This document shows, in pieces, positions 18,813 through 28,959 of a stretch of DNA of 44,045 bases. This DNA is from an uncultured Acholeplasmataceae bacterium (lineage in GTDB: Bacteria; Bacillota_I; Bacilli_A; Acholeplasmatales; Acholeplasmataceae): contig CAKMKF010000071.1 in NCBI GenBank assembly GCA_927439925.1, positions 1-44,045 on the forward strand, in the 5' to 3' direction. The translations under genes and the position numbers were made by a program. The notes below the pieces were generated by a model that saw only the letters and a list, made by a program, of their open reading frames with translations, was not told the origin of the DNA and searched no databases. The number at the start of each line of letters is the position of its first letter. The stretch's first letter is position 1.

Positions 18813-21163
18813 TTTATCACATTAATTATGACTGGACTTTTATTAAAAGTGAATTGAAGGGTGACAAAAGTCAGTTCATTCAAAATGGAGAAATCATTCA
18901 TATTCCCCATACAAATCAAGAAATTCCATATAATTATGTGGATGAAAGAGACTACCAGTTTGTTTCTACCTATCAAAAAATAATAGATTATCAACCACTA
19001 TGGAAGGACAAAAAAATAACCATTCACTTCGAAAGTGTTGCACATCAAGCTACTGTTTACATAAATGGTACTTTATTAGGAGTTCATAGTGGTGGTTATA
19101 CACCATTTGAATTTGATTTAACTGCTTATTTAAACCAGGATATCAACATTCTAACTGTGATTGTTGACTCAAGAGAAACCTTAAATTTCCCTCCATTTGG
19201 AAATGTGATTGATTACCTGACATACGGAGGAATATACCGAGAGGTATATTTAAACATCAGAAATCATAGACACATTCAGGACGTCTTTGTATATGGAAAA
19301 AACTTACTTTCATTGCCAGAAATTCATGTAGATTCTACTTTTTCTACAATGGATAACTTATCTTATGAAGTTTCTATTCTTTATAAAGATACTCTTGTTC
19401 ACCAAGAACAGTTTAATGTTTCAAATGCTCAGTCAAATATTATTTTTAAAAGCTATGAACTGAAACTATGGGACATAGATAACCCTAATCTATATACACT
19501 AAATTTCGCATTGAAAGATGACAAAGAAATACTGGATGAATTATCTATCACTACAGGATTTAGAGATGCAATGTTTAAACCAGACGGATTCTATTTAAAC
19601 GGAAATAAAATAAAACTAATCGGAATGAACAGACATCAAGATTACCCATATGTTGGCTATGCAATGCCGAAAAGTGCACAGTATATGGATGCTAACATAT
19701 TAAAAAATGAATTAAACATGAATATTGTAAGAACTTCTCATTATCCACAATCTAAGCACTTTATTAAAGCCTGTGATGAACTAGGGCTCCTCGTATTTGA
19801 AGAGATTCCAGGATGGCAACACATCGGTGATGAAAACTGGAAGAACATCGCCAAAACTCATACGAAAGAAATGGTTCTAAGAGATAGAAATAACCCTTCA
19901 GTTATTTTATGGGGTGTTAGAATCAATGAATCTGGTGATGATGACCTTTTCTACAAAGATACAAATGACATCGCTCATAAAAATGATCCAACAAGACAAA
20001 CAGCAGGTGTAAGATTTATTACACACAGTAGTGTACTTGAAGATGTTTTCGCATTCAATGATTTTATACATGAGGGACATAATGAACCACTTAGAAAACT
20101 AAGTGACGTCACCCATTTGAAAAATGTGCCTTATCTTGTCACAGAACACTCCGGACACATGTTTCCAACAAAGAGCTTTGATCCTGAACAAAAACGCTTA
20201 GAACACGCTAAAAGACACATGAGAATTACGAATCATATGCTTAATGACGATGATATCAGTGGTGTTATTGGATGGTGCATGCACGATTACAATACTCATA
20301 TTGATTTTGGATCCGGTGATAAAATATGTTATCACGGTGTATTAGATATGTATCGTAATCCTAAAATGGCAGCTTACTTCTATACCTCACAACAAGATCA
20401 TACGCCTTACTTAGAAATATCTACAAACTTTAATATCGGTGAATACCCAAAAGGATTTATTGAAGATGCACTCATATTCTCGAATTGTGAAGAGGTTTTC
20501 GTCTATAGAAATGAAATGTTGATAGGATCACTTTCTCATGACCAAAACTACCCATATCTTAAATATCCACCGTTTCAAATGGATTGGTTTGGTGATTTAC
20601 TAATTAAAAATGAGGGATTAACTAAAGAGAAATCTGATTTAATTAAAAAGATTTATAAGAGTGTCGTTATTTTTGGACAACATCATCTACCAAAAGATAT
20701 CTTAAATCTTATTCAAGATTCATCAGATATTCATCTAGCCTATCAAATGTATGGGAAATACGTAGCCAATTGGGGTACAAAGAGCATCTCTTATACCTTT
20801 AAGGGATATAATAATAAAACTTTGGTCATTTCTAAAACAAGAGGAAACGACTATAAGTCAATGTTAAGAATTCAAACAGATACTACAAACCTATTCTTAG
20901 GAAATACTTATGATGTTACTAGAATCACTGTAGAGGCAGTGAATGAACATCAAGATCGCTTAATATTTGCTAATGATGCTTTCATGGTAGAAACTGATAA
21001 GCTACTTTCTGTCATCGGTGAAAAAAATCTATCTCTAATCGGTGGTATTCGATCATTTTTTGTTAAAACGAATCAAATCGAAGGTTTATCAACCATTCAA
21101 ATTCAACATCGTAATCAAATACATAAAACTCAAGTATTGGTTTCAAAGGAGGAACTTTCATGA
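18809..21163 (+). CDS. Glycoside hydrolase family 2 (beta-galactosidase-like), predicted cytoplasmic
   Basis: YQKIIDYQPLW...VYINGTLLGVHSGGYTPFEFDLT, GMNRHQDYPYVGYAMP, NIVRTSHYPQSKHFIKACDELGLLVFEEIPGWQH; no signal peptide. Confidence 0.9.
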   Translation: MIYHINYDWTFIKSELKGDKSQFIQNGEIIHIPHTNQEIPYNYVDERDYQFVSTYQKIIDYQPLWKDKKITIHFESVAHQATVYINGTLLGVHSGGYTPFEFDLTAYLNQDINILTVIVDSRETLNFPPFGNVIDYLTYGGIYREVYLNIRNHRHIQDVFVYGKNLLSLPEIHVDSTFSTMDNLSYEVSILYKDTLVHQEQFNVSNAQSNIIFKSYELKLWDIDNPNLYTLNFALKDDKEILDELSITTGFRDAMFKPDGFYLNGNKIKLIGMNRHQDYPYVGYAMPKSAQYMDANILKNELNMNIVRTSHYPQSKHFIKACDELGLLVFEEIPGWQHIGDENWKNIAKTHTKEMVLRDRNNPSVILWGVRINESGDDDLFYKDTNDIAHKNDPTRQTAGVRFITHSSVLEDVFAFNDFIHEGHNEPLRKLSDVTHLKNVPYLVTEHSGHMFPTKSFDPEQKRLEHAKRHMRITNHMLNDDDISGVIGWCMHDYNTHIDFGSGDKICYHGVLDMYRNPKMAAYFYTSQQDHTPYLEISTNFNIGEYPKGFIEDALIFSNCEEVFVYRNEMLIGSLSHDQNYPYLKYPPFQMDWFGDLLIKNEGLTKEKSDLIKKIYKSVVIFGQHHLPKDILNLIQDSSDIHLAYQMYGKYVANWGTKSISYTFKGYNNKTLVISKTRGNDYKSMLRIQTDTTNLFLGNTYDVTRITVEAVNEHQDRLIFANDAFMVETDKLLSVIGEKNLSLIGGIRSFFVKTNQIEGLSTIQIQHRNQIHKTQVLVSKEELS

Positions 21164-22449
21164 AAAAAATAGTATTAATCCTTATTCTTCTACTCGTTTT
21201 AGTAGGTTGTGAGAGAAGAGCAGTAAATAATGACTCTGAAGACATCACATTAGTCATTTGGGAGGATAACAAAAATATTGAGGTAGTAACAACCATTACT
21301 GAAGAGTTTGCGAGATTTTACGCATTCAACTACCCAAGTGCACCGAAACTTAAATTTGAATTTATTCCCCACAGCGAACAATCTTCTGTTGAAGATTTAG
21401 TGCTTGCAGGACCTGCAGGGACAGGACCAGATATTCTATCATTCGTGCATGACACATTGGATACTGCAGTTTCTGGCAATCTACTTGCTAGAAATACTTA
21501 TTCTGATAAAGTCATATCTACACACAGTGCAGAAGCTGCTCATGCTGCTTCACTAAATGGAATTATGTATGGATTTCCTATCACATCTGAATCTCAAGTG
21601 ATAATCTATCGTCAAAGTAAAATCAATGCTACTCAAATTTCAAATATTGAAACAATTATTACTCCTAGTGGAGCGAATGCTAAATTGGTTTGGGATATCT
21701 TTGAAGGTTATTATTCTTTCGGTTTATTAAATGATGCATTACTTTATGGTACTGATGGAGAAACTGTAACAGGTGTTAAATCGAGTTACCTCAATTTCGC
21801 GACACCAAATGCGATTGAAAACATTTCTTATACAAGAGAAAATTATAAAACGAATCAAAACTTAGTCATTCCTGGTAGTACAAGTGGAACTACTGATATT
21901 GAAGGCTTAAGTTTATTTCTAGCTGGTGACGTCGATGCAATTATAGTTGCACCTTACTTTTGGGCAAGTGCGAAAGAACAATTTGGTGCTGATGTAGCAA
22001 TGGCACCTCTACCATCGATTAATGAACAAGAAATGAGACCTTTTTCTGGATATAAATTGTATGGTGTCAGTCGTTATTCGAAAAATCCTGCACTAGCTCA
22101 ACAGTTAGCTGATTTCATGACCTCTGAATGGGCTCAAGCAATTCGCTTAAGAGATAAATCACTACTTCCAACCATTACATCACTAACATCAAAGCTTGAT
22201 CAAACTTCAATTGTTGTCGATTCATGGAGAATGCTTGAAACGACTCAAATTACCATTTCTGAAGCAACTTTAGTTGAAGCAAGAATATTTAAGGACTCTC
22301 TAGATCAATCGATTACAATGCCTAAAATAGCGCGTTTCTCAGCGTTTTGGATTGCTTACTCCAATAACATGAAGGCTTTATGGGAAAAATCATCATTAAC
22401 AGAACAAGAACTTATTGATTTCTTAAATAACATTACACAAAATATGTAA
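21160..22449 (+). CDS. Extracellular sugar-binding lipoprotein (ABC transporter)
   Basis: MKKIVLILILLLVLVGCERR lipobox; binding-protein motifs (LVIWEDNKNIEVV, GPAGTGPDILSFVHD, LADFMTSEWAQ). Confidence 0.9.
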   Translation: MKKIVLILILLLVLVGCERRAVNNDSEDITLVIWEDNKNIEVVTTITEEFARFYAFNYPSAPKLKFEFIPHSEQSSVEDLVLAGPAGTGPDILSFVHDTLDTAVSGNLLARNTYSDKVISTHSAEAAHAASLNGIMYGFPITSESQVIIYRQSKINATQISNIETIITPSGANAKLVWDIFEGYYSFGLLNDALLYGTDGETVTGVKSSYLNFATPNAIENISYTRENYKTNQNLVIPGSTSGTTDIEGLSLFLAGDVDAIIVAPYFWASAKEQFGADVAMAPLPSINEQEMRPFSGYKLYGVSRYSKNPALAQQLADFMTSEWAQAIRLRDKSLLPTITSLTSKLDQTSIVVDSWRMLETTQITISEATLVEARIFKDSLDQSITMPKIARFSAFWIAYSNNMKALWEKSSLTEQELIDFLNNITQNM

Positions 22450-22460
22450 AGGGAGACTTC

Positions 22461-24143
22461 ATGAACTATTTGAAGGATGGCTTGAAAAACTATATAAACA
22501 TTTTCAAGAACACCTCAAAAAGAGGAAGACTTGGAATACTTTCATCAACACTTCTTATGGCTGGTGGCTTTTTTACCAATCATTTTGTTAAAGCATTTTA
22601 TAAAGTGATTTATCATTTAATCATGCTTTATTATTTCATTGAAATAGGGTTCTCTTTTATTATCGGTACTGAAAGCTTTAGAACATTGAATATGAGATTA
22701 TATAGTCTCATTCTTTTAGGTGTCTGGATTTATTTTTATGTTAAAAATTTAAAGGAAACATTGGATTTAGCAAAGGAAGATCATTATCAAAAACCAGATT
22801 GGTTAAATCATTTAATTGAAACATGGATGAACAAGAAAAAGGCATTTCATGACTATAAAGCATTATTTAAAGCTTCAAGTGCTAAGGAGAGATTTGACTT
22901 AATCAGTCCATTTCTATGGATGGGTTTATTCCAGTTTAGACATAAGGCATTTTTAAAAGGGATTTTAATCTTTGCAATTCAAGTATTCTTTATTATTTAT
23001 TTAATGATGTTTGGAATTTATGACATCATAGATTTTATTGCCTTAGATACTTCTTATCTTCCACCAGAATTTGTTCGACCATCCACGTTTAATTTAGTGT
23101 ATGGGTTACTAGCGTTTCTAATCATCATTGTCTTCTTTTTTGTCTATATTAGAAATATACAAAGAGTGACAATCCATGTTAAAGACAAAATGTATCAAAT
23201 CAAACCATTTTTACTGGAATTAAAAGAATTAAGAGATCATAAACTTTATATCTCACTCCTTACATTCCCAATACTAGGTATTTTATCATTTACTGTGTTA
23301 CCTTTGGTTTTTATGATTGTAATCGCATTTACATCATATCAAGGAGCAGGTCAACATTTCTCATGGAATGGATTTGAAGTGTTTAGAGAGCTACTCTTTA
23401 TCTCTGATAATCTATATACATTGATATCTGTTTTAGAGTGGACTTTAATTTGGGCATTCTTCGCAACTTTTACAAACTATTTTGGAGGAATTTTCTTAGC
23501 ATCACTCATTAACAAAAAAGGAGTGAAGGGAAAGAAAATATGGCGCACCATATTTATCATCACCATGGCAACTCCACAATTTGTATCTTTACTCATTATG
23601 AATCAAATGTTCGCATTCAATGGACCAGTCAATCAATTTCTATTAAATCAAGGTTTAATTGACATTGGTATAAACTTTTGGGGTAACCAAACAAACGCAA
23701 GGATATTAATCATTATCATCAATATGTGGATTGGTATTCCATATTTAATGTTACTTACATCAGGAATACTCATGAACATTCCAGAAGAATTATATGAAGC
23801 AGCAATTATTGAAGGCGCGAATAAGCGACAGTTATTTATGAAAGTGACGATGCCTTATATGCTATTTATCACTACACCTTTACTTGTCACTGGTTTTATT
23901 CATAATATCAACAACTTCAATGTCATCTTCCTCTTGACTCAAGGAAAGCCTTTAGGGGTTGGCTTAGTCAACGCAGGGGGTACAGATATATTAATCACTT
24001 GGTTATATCAACTGACCAGATCATATCGACTCTATAATTTAAGTGCTGCAATAGGTATTATCATCTTTATCATCTCAGCAACCATTTCTCTAAGTATCTA
24101 CAGAAGAACTGCATCTTATTTGAGAGAAGGTGAATTTGCATAA
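22461..24143 (+). CDS. Sugar ABC transporter permease (MalF-like) with extended N-terminal membrane region
   Basis: EAA loop EELYEAAIIEGANKRQLFMKVTMPYM; 560 aa with extra N-terminal TM segments. Confidence 0.9.
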   Translation: MNYLKDGLKNYINIFKNTSKRGRLGILSSTLLMAGGFFTNHFVKAFYKVIYHLIMLYYFIEIGFSFIIGTESFRTLNMRLYSLILLGVWIYFYVKNLKETLDLAKEDHYQKPDWLNHLIETWMNKKKAFHDYKALFKASSAKERFDLISPFLWMGLFQFRHKAFLKGILIFAIQVFFIIYLMMFGIYDIIDFIALDTSYLPPEFVRPSTFNLVYGLLAFLIIIVFFFVYIRNIQRVTIHVKDKMYQIKPFLLELKELRDHKLYISLLTFPILGILSFTVLPLVFMIVIAFTSYQGAGQHFSWNGFEVFRELLFISDNLYTLISVLEWTLIWAFFATFTNYFGGIFLASLINKKGVKGKKIWRTIFIITMATPQFVSLLIMNQMFAFNGPVNQFLLNQGLIDIGINFWGNQTNARILIIIINMWIGIPYLMLLTSGILMNIPEELYEAAIIEGANKRQLFMKVTMPYMLFITTPLLVTGFIHNINNFNVIFLLTQGKPLGVGLVNAGGTDILITWLYQLTRSYRLYNLSAAIGIIIFIISATISLSIYRRTASYLREGEFA

Positions 24144-24997
24144 TGAGAAAAAAACAAAATAAAGAGAATATCATCAGTTATATAGCTTTAATATTACTAA
24201 GTGCGATTTGGATGGTTCCAATCATCTGGGTGATTCTAACATCACTCCGCGCAACTCCAGGTGTAGCATCCCCATCATTTATTCCAGAGTCATTTACATT
24301 CAATAACTATTTAACACTATTTAATCCAGCACCTGCTCAAGCGACATATATCAAATTTGGTAGATGGATGGCAAATACTACATTGATTGCTTTATCAAAT
24401 ATGGTATTTTCAACACTACTGATTTTAGGTGCTGCATATTCACTTTCAAGATTTAGATTTAAATCGAGAAAGGCACTCTTAAATATCGCATTGATTCTAG
24501 GGATGTTTCCAGGTTTCATGGCAATGATTGCTGTCTATTTAATATTAAATATGATTGGTTTAATCAATCAACCGATTGCACTTCTTCTCGTCTATAGTAG
24601 TGGTTCAGCCTTAGGTTTCTACATATCGAAAGGATATTTTGAAACCATTCCAATTGATTTAGATGAAGCAGCTATGATAGATGGAGCAGACCAATGGACG
24701 ATATTTATTAAGATTATTATGCCACTCACGAAACCAATTGTTGTTTATACAGCATTGGTATCATTTATGGCACCATGGATGGACTTCATTCTAGCAAGTT
24801 TAATTTTAGATGATCCTAATCAGAAAACTGTGGCAGTTGGTTTATTCGGGATGATTATGGATAATGCAGATTTATACAACAATTTCACTGTCTTCGCAGC
24901 GGGATCTGTAGTAATTGCTGTACCTATTGTTTTAATGTATGTATTTTTACAAAGATTTATCATTCAAGGCATTTCGGCTGGAGCCGTTAAAGGATAA
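24143..24997 (+). CDS. Sugar ABC transporter permease (MalG-like)
   Basis: EAA loop DLDEAAMIDGADQWTIFIKIIMPLTKP; 284 aa. Confidence 0.92.
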   Translation: MRKKQNKENIISYIALILLSAIWMVPIIWVILTSLRATPGVASPSFIPESFTFNNYLTLFNPAPAQATYIKFGRWMANTTLIALSNMVFSTLLILGAAYSLSRFRFKSRKALLNIALILGMFPGFMAMIAVYLILNMIGLINQPIALLLVYSSGSALGFYISKGYFETIPIDLDEAAMIDGADQWTIFIKIIMPLTKPIVVYTALVSFMAPWMDFILASLILDDPNQKTVAVGLFGMIMDNADLYNNFTVFAAGSVVIAVPIVLMYVFLQRFIIQGISAGAVKG

Positions 24998-25012
24998 AAG
25001 GGAGGATTTTAT

Positions 25013-27412
25013 ATGAAAAAAATATTTTCAGCGCTTATGTTAGTTATAGTTTTACTTGGACTTGCTGCATGCAAGGAGGATTTAACACCTGTTGAAACTA
25101 TTGATAATACAATAGATGCAACTCTTTTAATTGAGAATATAACACTTACAAAAGGTGAAAGTGTCAATATCGATTATCAAATTACACCTGCTGGTACATT
25201 TGGTGTTGTCACATTTGAAATTATCAGTTCCACACCAGCGAATACAATTAGCATTACAGGAACAACCTTATCTGCACTTGAAGCAGGTACTGCTAGTGTG
25301 AAAGCTACTGCTACCAACATGTCAGGTGCTTCAAAGACTTTTACTGCAGAAAAAACATTTACAGTCACTGTTGAAGCTATTCCTGTTGTTGAAGGACAAT
25401 TTGTATTAAATGGTGGTTTTGAATTTGGAATGAATGAGTGGACAGTTGAATCACTTTATGGTGATAGTGCATATGGGACAGCTGTTGTTGATAACTATCC
25501 ACATGGTGGTGAAGCAGCGCTAAATCTTTGGTATGATGATGATTTAGATGAATTATCAGACCCACTAGACTTAAAAATCAGTCAAACTTTAACAGGCTTA
25601 ACCAACGGAACTTATTTATTCTCATTATGGTATCAAGGAACAGCTACATCTATAGCGATGACTGCGAAAAATGGGGATACAGTACTAGTTACTGAAGAGT
25701 TTTCTGGTTATGATTATCGTATCGTTCCTGATCATGATGGTTATGTGAACTATGGTTTCGAAGTAGTCGTTTCAGGATTTACATCTCTTGATATTGAAAT
25801 TCACATCCTTGGTGCTGCAGAAGCATGGGGTTATTTGGATGATGTAAGTTTTAAACTAGGTACACTAGATGACCTAGAAGTCGCACCAATGTCTGGTGAA
25901 GATGGTTTTGTAAACTTCGTTGATGGTGGAACTTTTGCTAGTCTAGATGCATGGACAGTGGAAATCACAGGAGCTGCTACCAATAAAACTGCAAATCTTT
26001 CAAGCGGACGTTTATCGATTTGGGCAGATGGTTTAGCTAATTTTAAAGTCTATCAAGAAAAAACGTTAATTGATGAAACATACAATCTTGTCATTTACTT
26101 AAACGGCGGAGCTATCGGCACTGAGTTTAATGCTGATGATGCCTACGCATATGTCAAGATGGGTGAAACAGTTCATGAATTAGACCTTACACCAGAGGGA
26201 TGGAATGGTGGCGAATTAAAGAGAGTGGAATTATCTAATCTATCATTATCTGGAACTGTCGAAATAGGAATCTATATCAATTTCACTGGTGGTTCGAATA
26301 ACTGGATCAATCTAGATAATTTCGCATTATGGTCATATGAAATCGAAGTATCTGAAGATGATGTTAATGCTGCATTAGCAGTTGATGTTTTAATTGATGC
26401 ATTACCTTTAGTTACTGAATTAACTGTTGAAGACCAAGCGCTTGTTGAAGCTGCAAGAACTGCATTTGACTTACTAACACCTCTTCAAAAATCTTATGTT
26501 TTAGGTCTATCAACTCTAGTCGGACTAGAAGAAAAACTTAACCTACTCTTAACAGGTGATGCTCTAGATGTTTTCAATAGTGAAGGAACTTTCCAAGCAG
26601 GAGATTCATGGTTAATGTCTGCTGTCAATTGGACAGTAAATACTGGTAACAGTTATGTTACAGACTGGGGTTATAACAGTACACAATCCTATAATGTATT
26701 CAAAGACTTATCTATTCTCACAGGCTCAATTGAAAAAGACTTAATACTAGAAGCTGGAGATTATAATTTTTCAGTTTATATTGCAGGTGGTGGATTAACA
26801 AGCTTTATTGTCAATATTGGAACTATAACTGAAACCATTGCCGTAACCTCTGGAGATTATACATTATATAGTTTTGAATTCAGTGTGGTAGCAGGCACTT
26901 ACAAAATAGAAATTGAGATGGTAAGACCTGACACAGCTGGATGGGTTCATATTGATGATGTCACAATTACTGAAGTATTACCTTCTGCTCTAGACTTATT
27001 TAACCTAGATGCGCAATTTGAATCATCTGATTGGACAATGTCAGCAATCAACTGGACGACAACAGGTGGGAATGGATGGACTGATGGAGATTGGCCACAA
27101 GCTGGGGCACAATCATATAACTTCTTTAAAAATGTTTCAACCTTAGAAGCAACTATTTCAAGAGATCTTTTCTTAGAAGCGAATACTTACACTGTTTCAG
27201 TGTATTTTGCTGGTGGTGACCTAACAAGCCTAACCATGAGCATTGGAGATCATGATGAAACCTTTACAATCACTTCTTCTTACGCACTTTATACATTTGA
27301 ATTTAGCGTAACCGAAGGCACTTATCCAATCAGTATAACTGCGATTCGCCCTACAACTGCTGGATGGGTTCATGTCGATAATTTAGTCATCTTAGTTAAG
27401 GATGTTGAGTAA
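25013..27412 (+). CDS. Multidomain carbohydrate-binding lipoprotein (Ig-like plus CBM-like modules, duplicated C-terminal module)
   Basis: Lipobox LLGLAACKED; repeated beta-sandwich modules ending TAGWVHIDDVTI / TAGWVHVDNLVI; VNAALAVDVLIDALP...LTPLQKSYV spacer. Confidence 0.75.
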   Translation: MKKIFSALMLVIVLLGLAACKEDLTPVETIDNTIDATLLIENITLTKGESVNIDYQITPAGTFGVVTFEIISSTPANTISITGTTLSALEAGTASVKATATNMSGASKTFTAEKTFTVTVEAIPVVEGQFVLNGGFEFGMNEWTVESLYGDSAYGTAVVDNYPHGGEAALNLWYDDDLDELSDPLDLKISQTLTGLTNGTYLFSLWYQGTATSIAMTAKNGDTVLVTEEFSGYDYRIVPDHDGYVNYGFEVVVSGFTSLDIEIHILGAAEAWGYLDDVSFKLGTLDDLEVAPMSGEDGFVNFVDGGTFASLDAWTVEITGAATNKTANLSSGRLSIWADGLANFKVYQEKTLIDETYNLVIYLNGGAIGTEFNADDAYAYVKMGETVHELDLTPEGWNGGELKRVELSNLSLSGTVEIGIYINFTGGSNNWINLDNFALWSYEIEVSEDDVNAALAVDVLIDALPLVTELTVEDQALVEAARTAFDLLTPLQKSYVLGLSTLVGLEEKLNLLLTGDALDVFNSEGTFQAGDSWLMSAVNWTVNTGNSYVTDWGYNSTQSYNVFKDLSILTGSIEKDLILEAGDYNFSVYIAGGGLTSFIVNIGTITETIAVTSGDYTLYSFEFSVVAGTYKIEIEMVRPDTAGWVHIDDVTITEVLPSALDLFNLDAQFESSDWTMSAINWTTTGGNGWTDGDWPQAGAQSYNFFKNVSTLEATISRDLFLEANTYTVSVYFAGGDLTSLTMSIGDHDETFTITSSYALYTFEFSVTEGTYPISITAIRPTTAGWVHVDNLVILVKDVE

Positions 27413-28920
27413 TGGTAAAAAAAAGTATACTGCTTATTATCTTAACTACACTTATGATGACTTTGATATCTTGTACTAACTCAATAGGAGAAGAGACAGT
27501 GATTACCGATGATTCATTTATTTTCATTTATGATATGACGATTCAAGTCGATGAAATCAAAGAAATTGTAGTTCAAACCAATCTAGATTCGCTTGATGGT
27601 ATAACCTATCAAGCGAGTGGTGATGGTATTTTAGTCGACCAAAATAGAATATATGGTTTAAAAGCAGGAACAACCACTGAAGTTACAGCTATCTTAGGTA
27701 GTCTTCAATCTAAATTTAACGTCATCATTAACGCTGAATCTACAGCAGTTTCAGGTTCTCTATTTGATGAAATCACGATAGAGCCGATTGCTGAACTAAA
27801 TGGTAGAAATGATTTTATCATGGGTGTTGACTTATCATCAATTGTTGAAGTCATGAAACGTGGTGGAAAATTCTATGATGAAACTGGTAATAGAACAAGC
27901 ATATATCAACTTTTAAAGGATAACGGTGTTAACTATATAAGAATTCGATTATTTAATGACCCTGTAAGTCCGTTAGGAATTCCTTATGGCGGTGGAAATA
28001 ACGATATTGAAGTCGCTAAAAAAATAGGACATGATGCGAAGCTTTTCGGAATGAAGATCTTATTGGATTTTCATTACAGTGATTTCTGGGCAGACCCAGG
28101 TAAACAAGTCATTCCTAAAGATTGGGCAAACCTAGAAACCTCTACGGAGGTAGCTTCAGCTATCTATGATTTCACATTTGATGTCATGGAAAAGATGGAA
28201 GCTGCAGGTGCTAAAGTTGATATGGTTCAAATCGGCAACGAAATTGCCCCAGGACTTCTCACTCAAGGCACTTCAAACTATGAGGATTTAAATACAGATA
28301 ATCCCCCTAGATATCAACTTCCATCAACCATTAGTGGCTCAACTGGTAATGTTGATAATTTCGTTTTGTATTTAAAAGCAGGTTTAAATGCTGCTAAAGA
28401 TCAAAACCCAGATGTTTTAACGATGATACATATTGATCGTGGTGGAAATAACAGTTTTTACCGAACTTTTTATGACAGGCTAGAAGCCAACAATGTTGAT
28501 TTTGATATTATAGGTATGTCTTACTATGTCTTCTATCATGGACAATTATCTGGTTTCATCAATAACATCAATGATATGGCATCAAGATATAATAAACCAA
28601 TTATCGTTGCTGAAACATCCTATGCATTTACAAACCAACCAACAGCCAATGCTTCTCATGTTTTATCAACTCCTTATTACGATTACCCTTTATCTGTTCA
28701 AGGACAAGCGGATATTACGAGAGATATTATTGAAGTGGTTGCCAAAGTTGAAGATAACTTAGGATACGGAATCTTTTATTGGGAACCAGCTTGGCTACCA
28801 GTAGCAGGAGCTGGATGGGCAGGTGCAGGTTCACCAATAACTTGGGCAAATCAAGCACTATTTAGTTACCAAGGAATAAGCCTTCCATCACTTGCATTAT
28901 TTAATGAAGTAAAACCTTAA
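27412..28920 (+). CDS. GH53 endo-beta-1,4-galactanase lipoprotein with N-terminal Ig-like domain
   Basis: Lipobox MTLISCTN; FIMGVDLSSIVEVMKRGGKFYDETG, VNYIRIRLFNDP, LLDFHYSDFWADP, QIGNEIAPG, FYWEPAWLP. Confidence 0.92.
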   Translation: MVKKSILLIILTTLMMTLISCTNSIGEETVITDDSFIFIYDMTIQVDEIKEIVVQTNLDSLDGITYQASGDGILVDQNRIYGLKAGTTTEVTAILGSLQSKFNVIINAESTAVSGSLFDEITIEPIAELNGRNDFIMGVDLSSIVEVMKRGGKFYDETGNRTSIYQLLKDNGVNYIRIRLFNDPVSPLGIPYGGGNNDIEVAKKIGHDAKLFGMKILLDFHYSDFWADPGKQVIPKDWANLETSTEVASAIYDFTFDVMEKMEAAGAKVDMVQIGNEIAPGLLTQGTSNYEDLNTDNPPRYQLPSTISGSTGNVDNFVLYLKAGLNAAKDQNPDVLTMIHIDRGGNNSFYRTFYDRLEANNVDFDIIGMSYYVFYHGQLSGFINNINDMASRYNKPIIVAETSYAFTNQPTANASHVLSTPYYDYPLSVQGQADITRDIIEVVAKVEDNLGYGIFYWEPAWLPVAGAGWAGAGSPITWANQALFSYQGISLPSLALFNEVKP

Positions 28921-28926
28921 AAAAAG

Positions 28927-28959
28927 AACACATTCGCTAAACTGCGGATGTGTTTTTTG
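28927..28959. terminator. Bidirectional terminator between GH53 and galT
   Basis: aacacattcgc (28927-28937)/gcggatgtgtt (28944-28954) with A and T runs. Confidence 0.8.
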
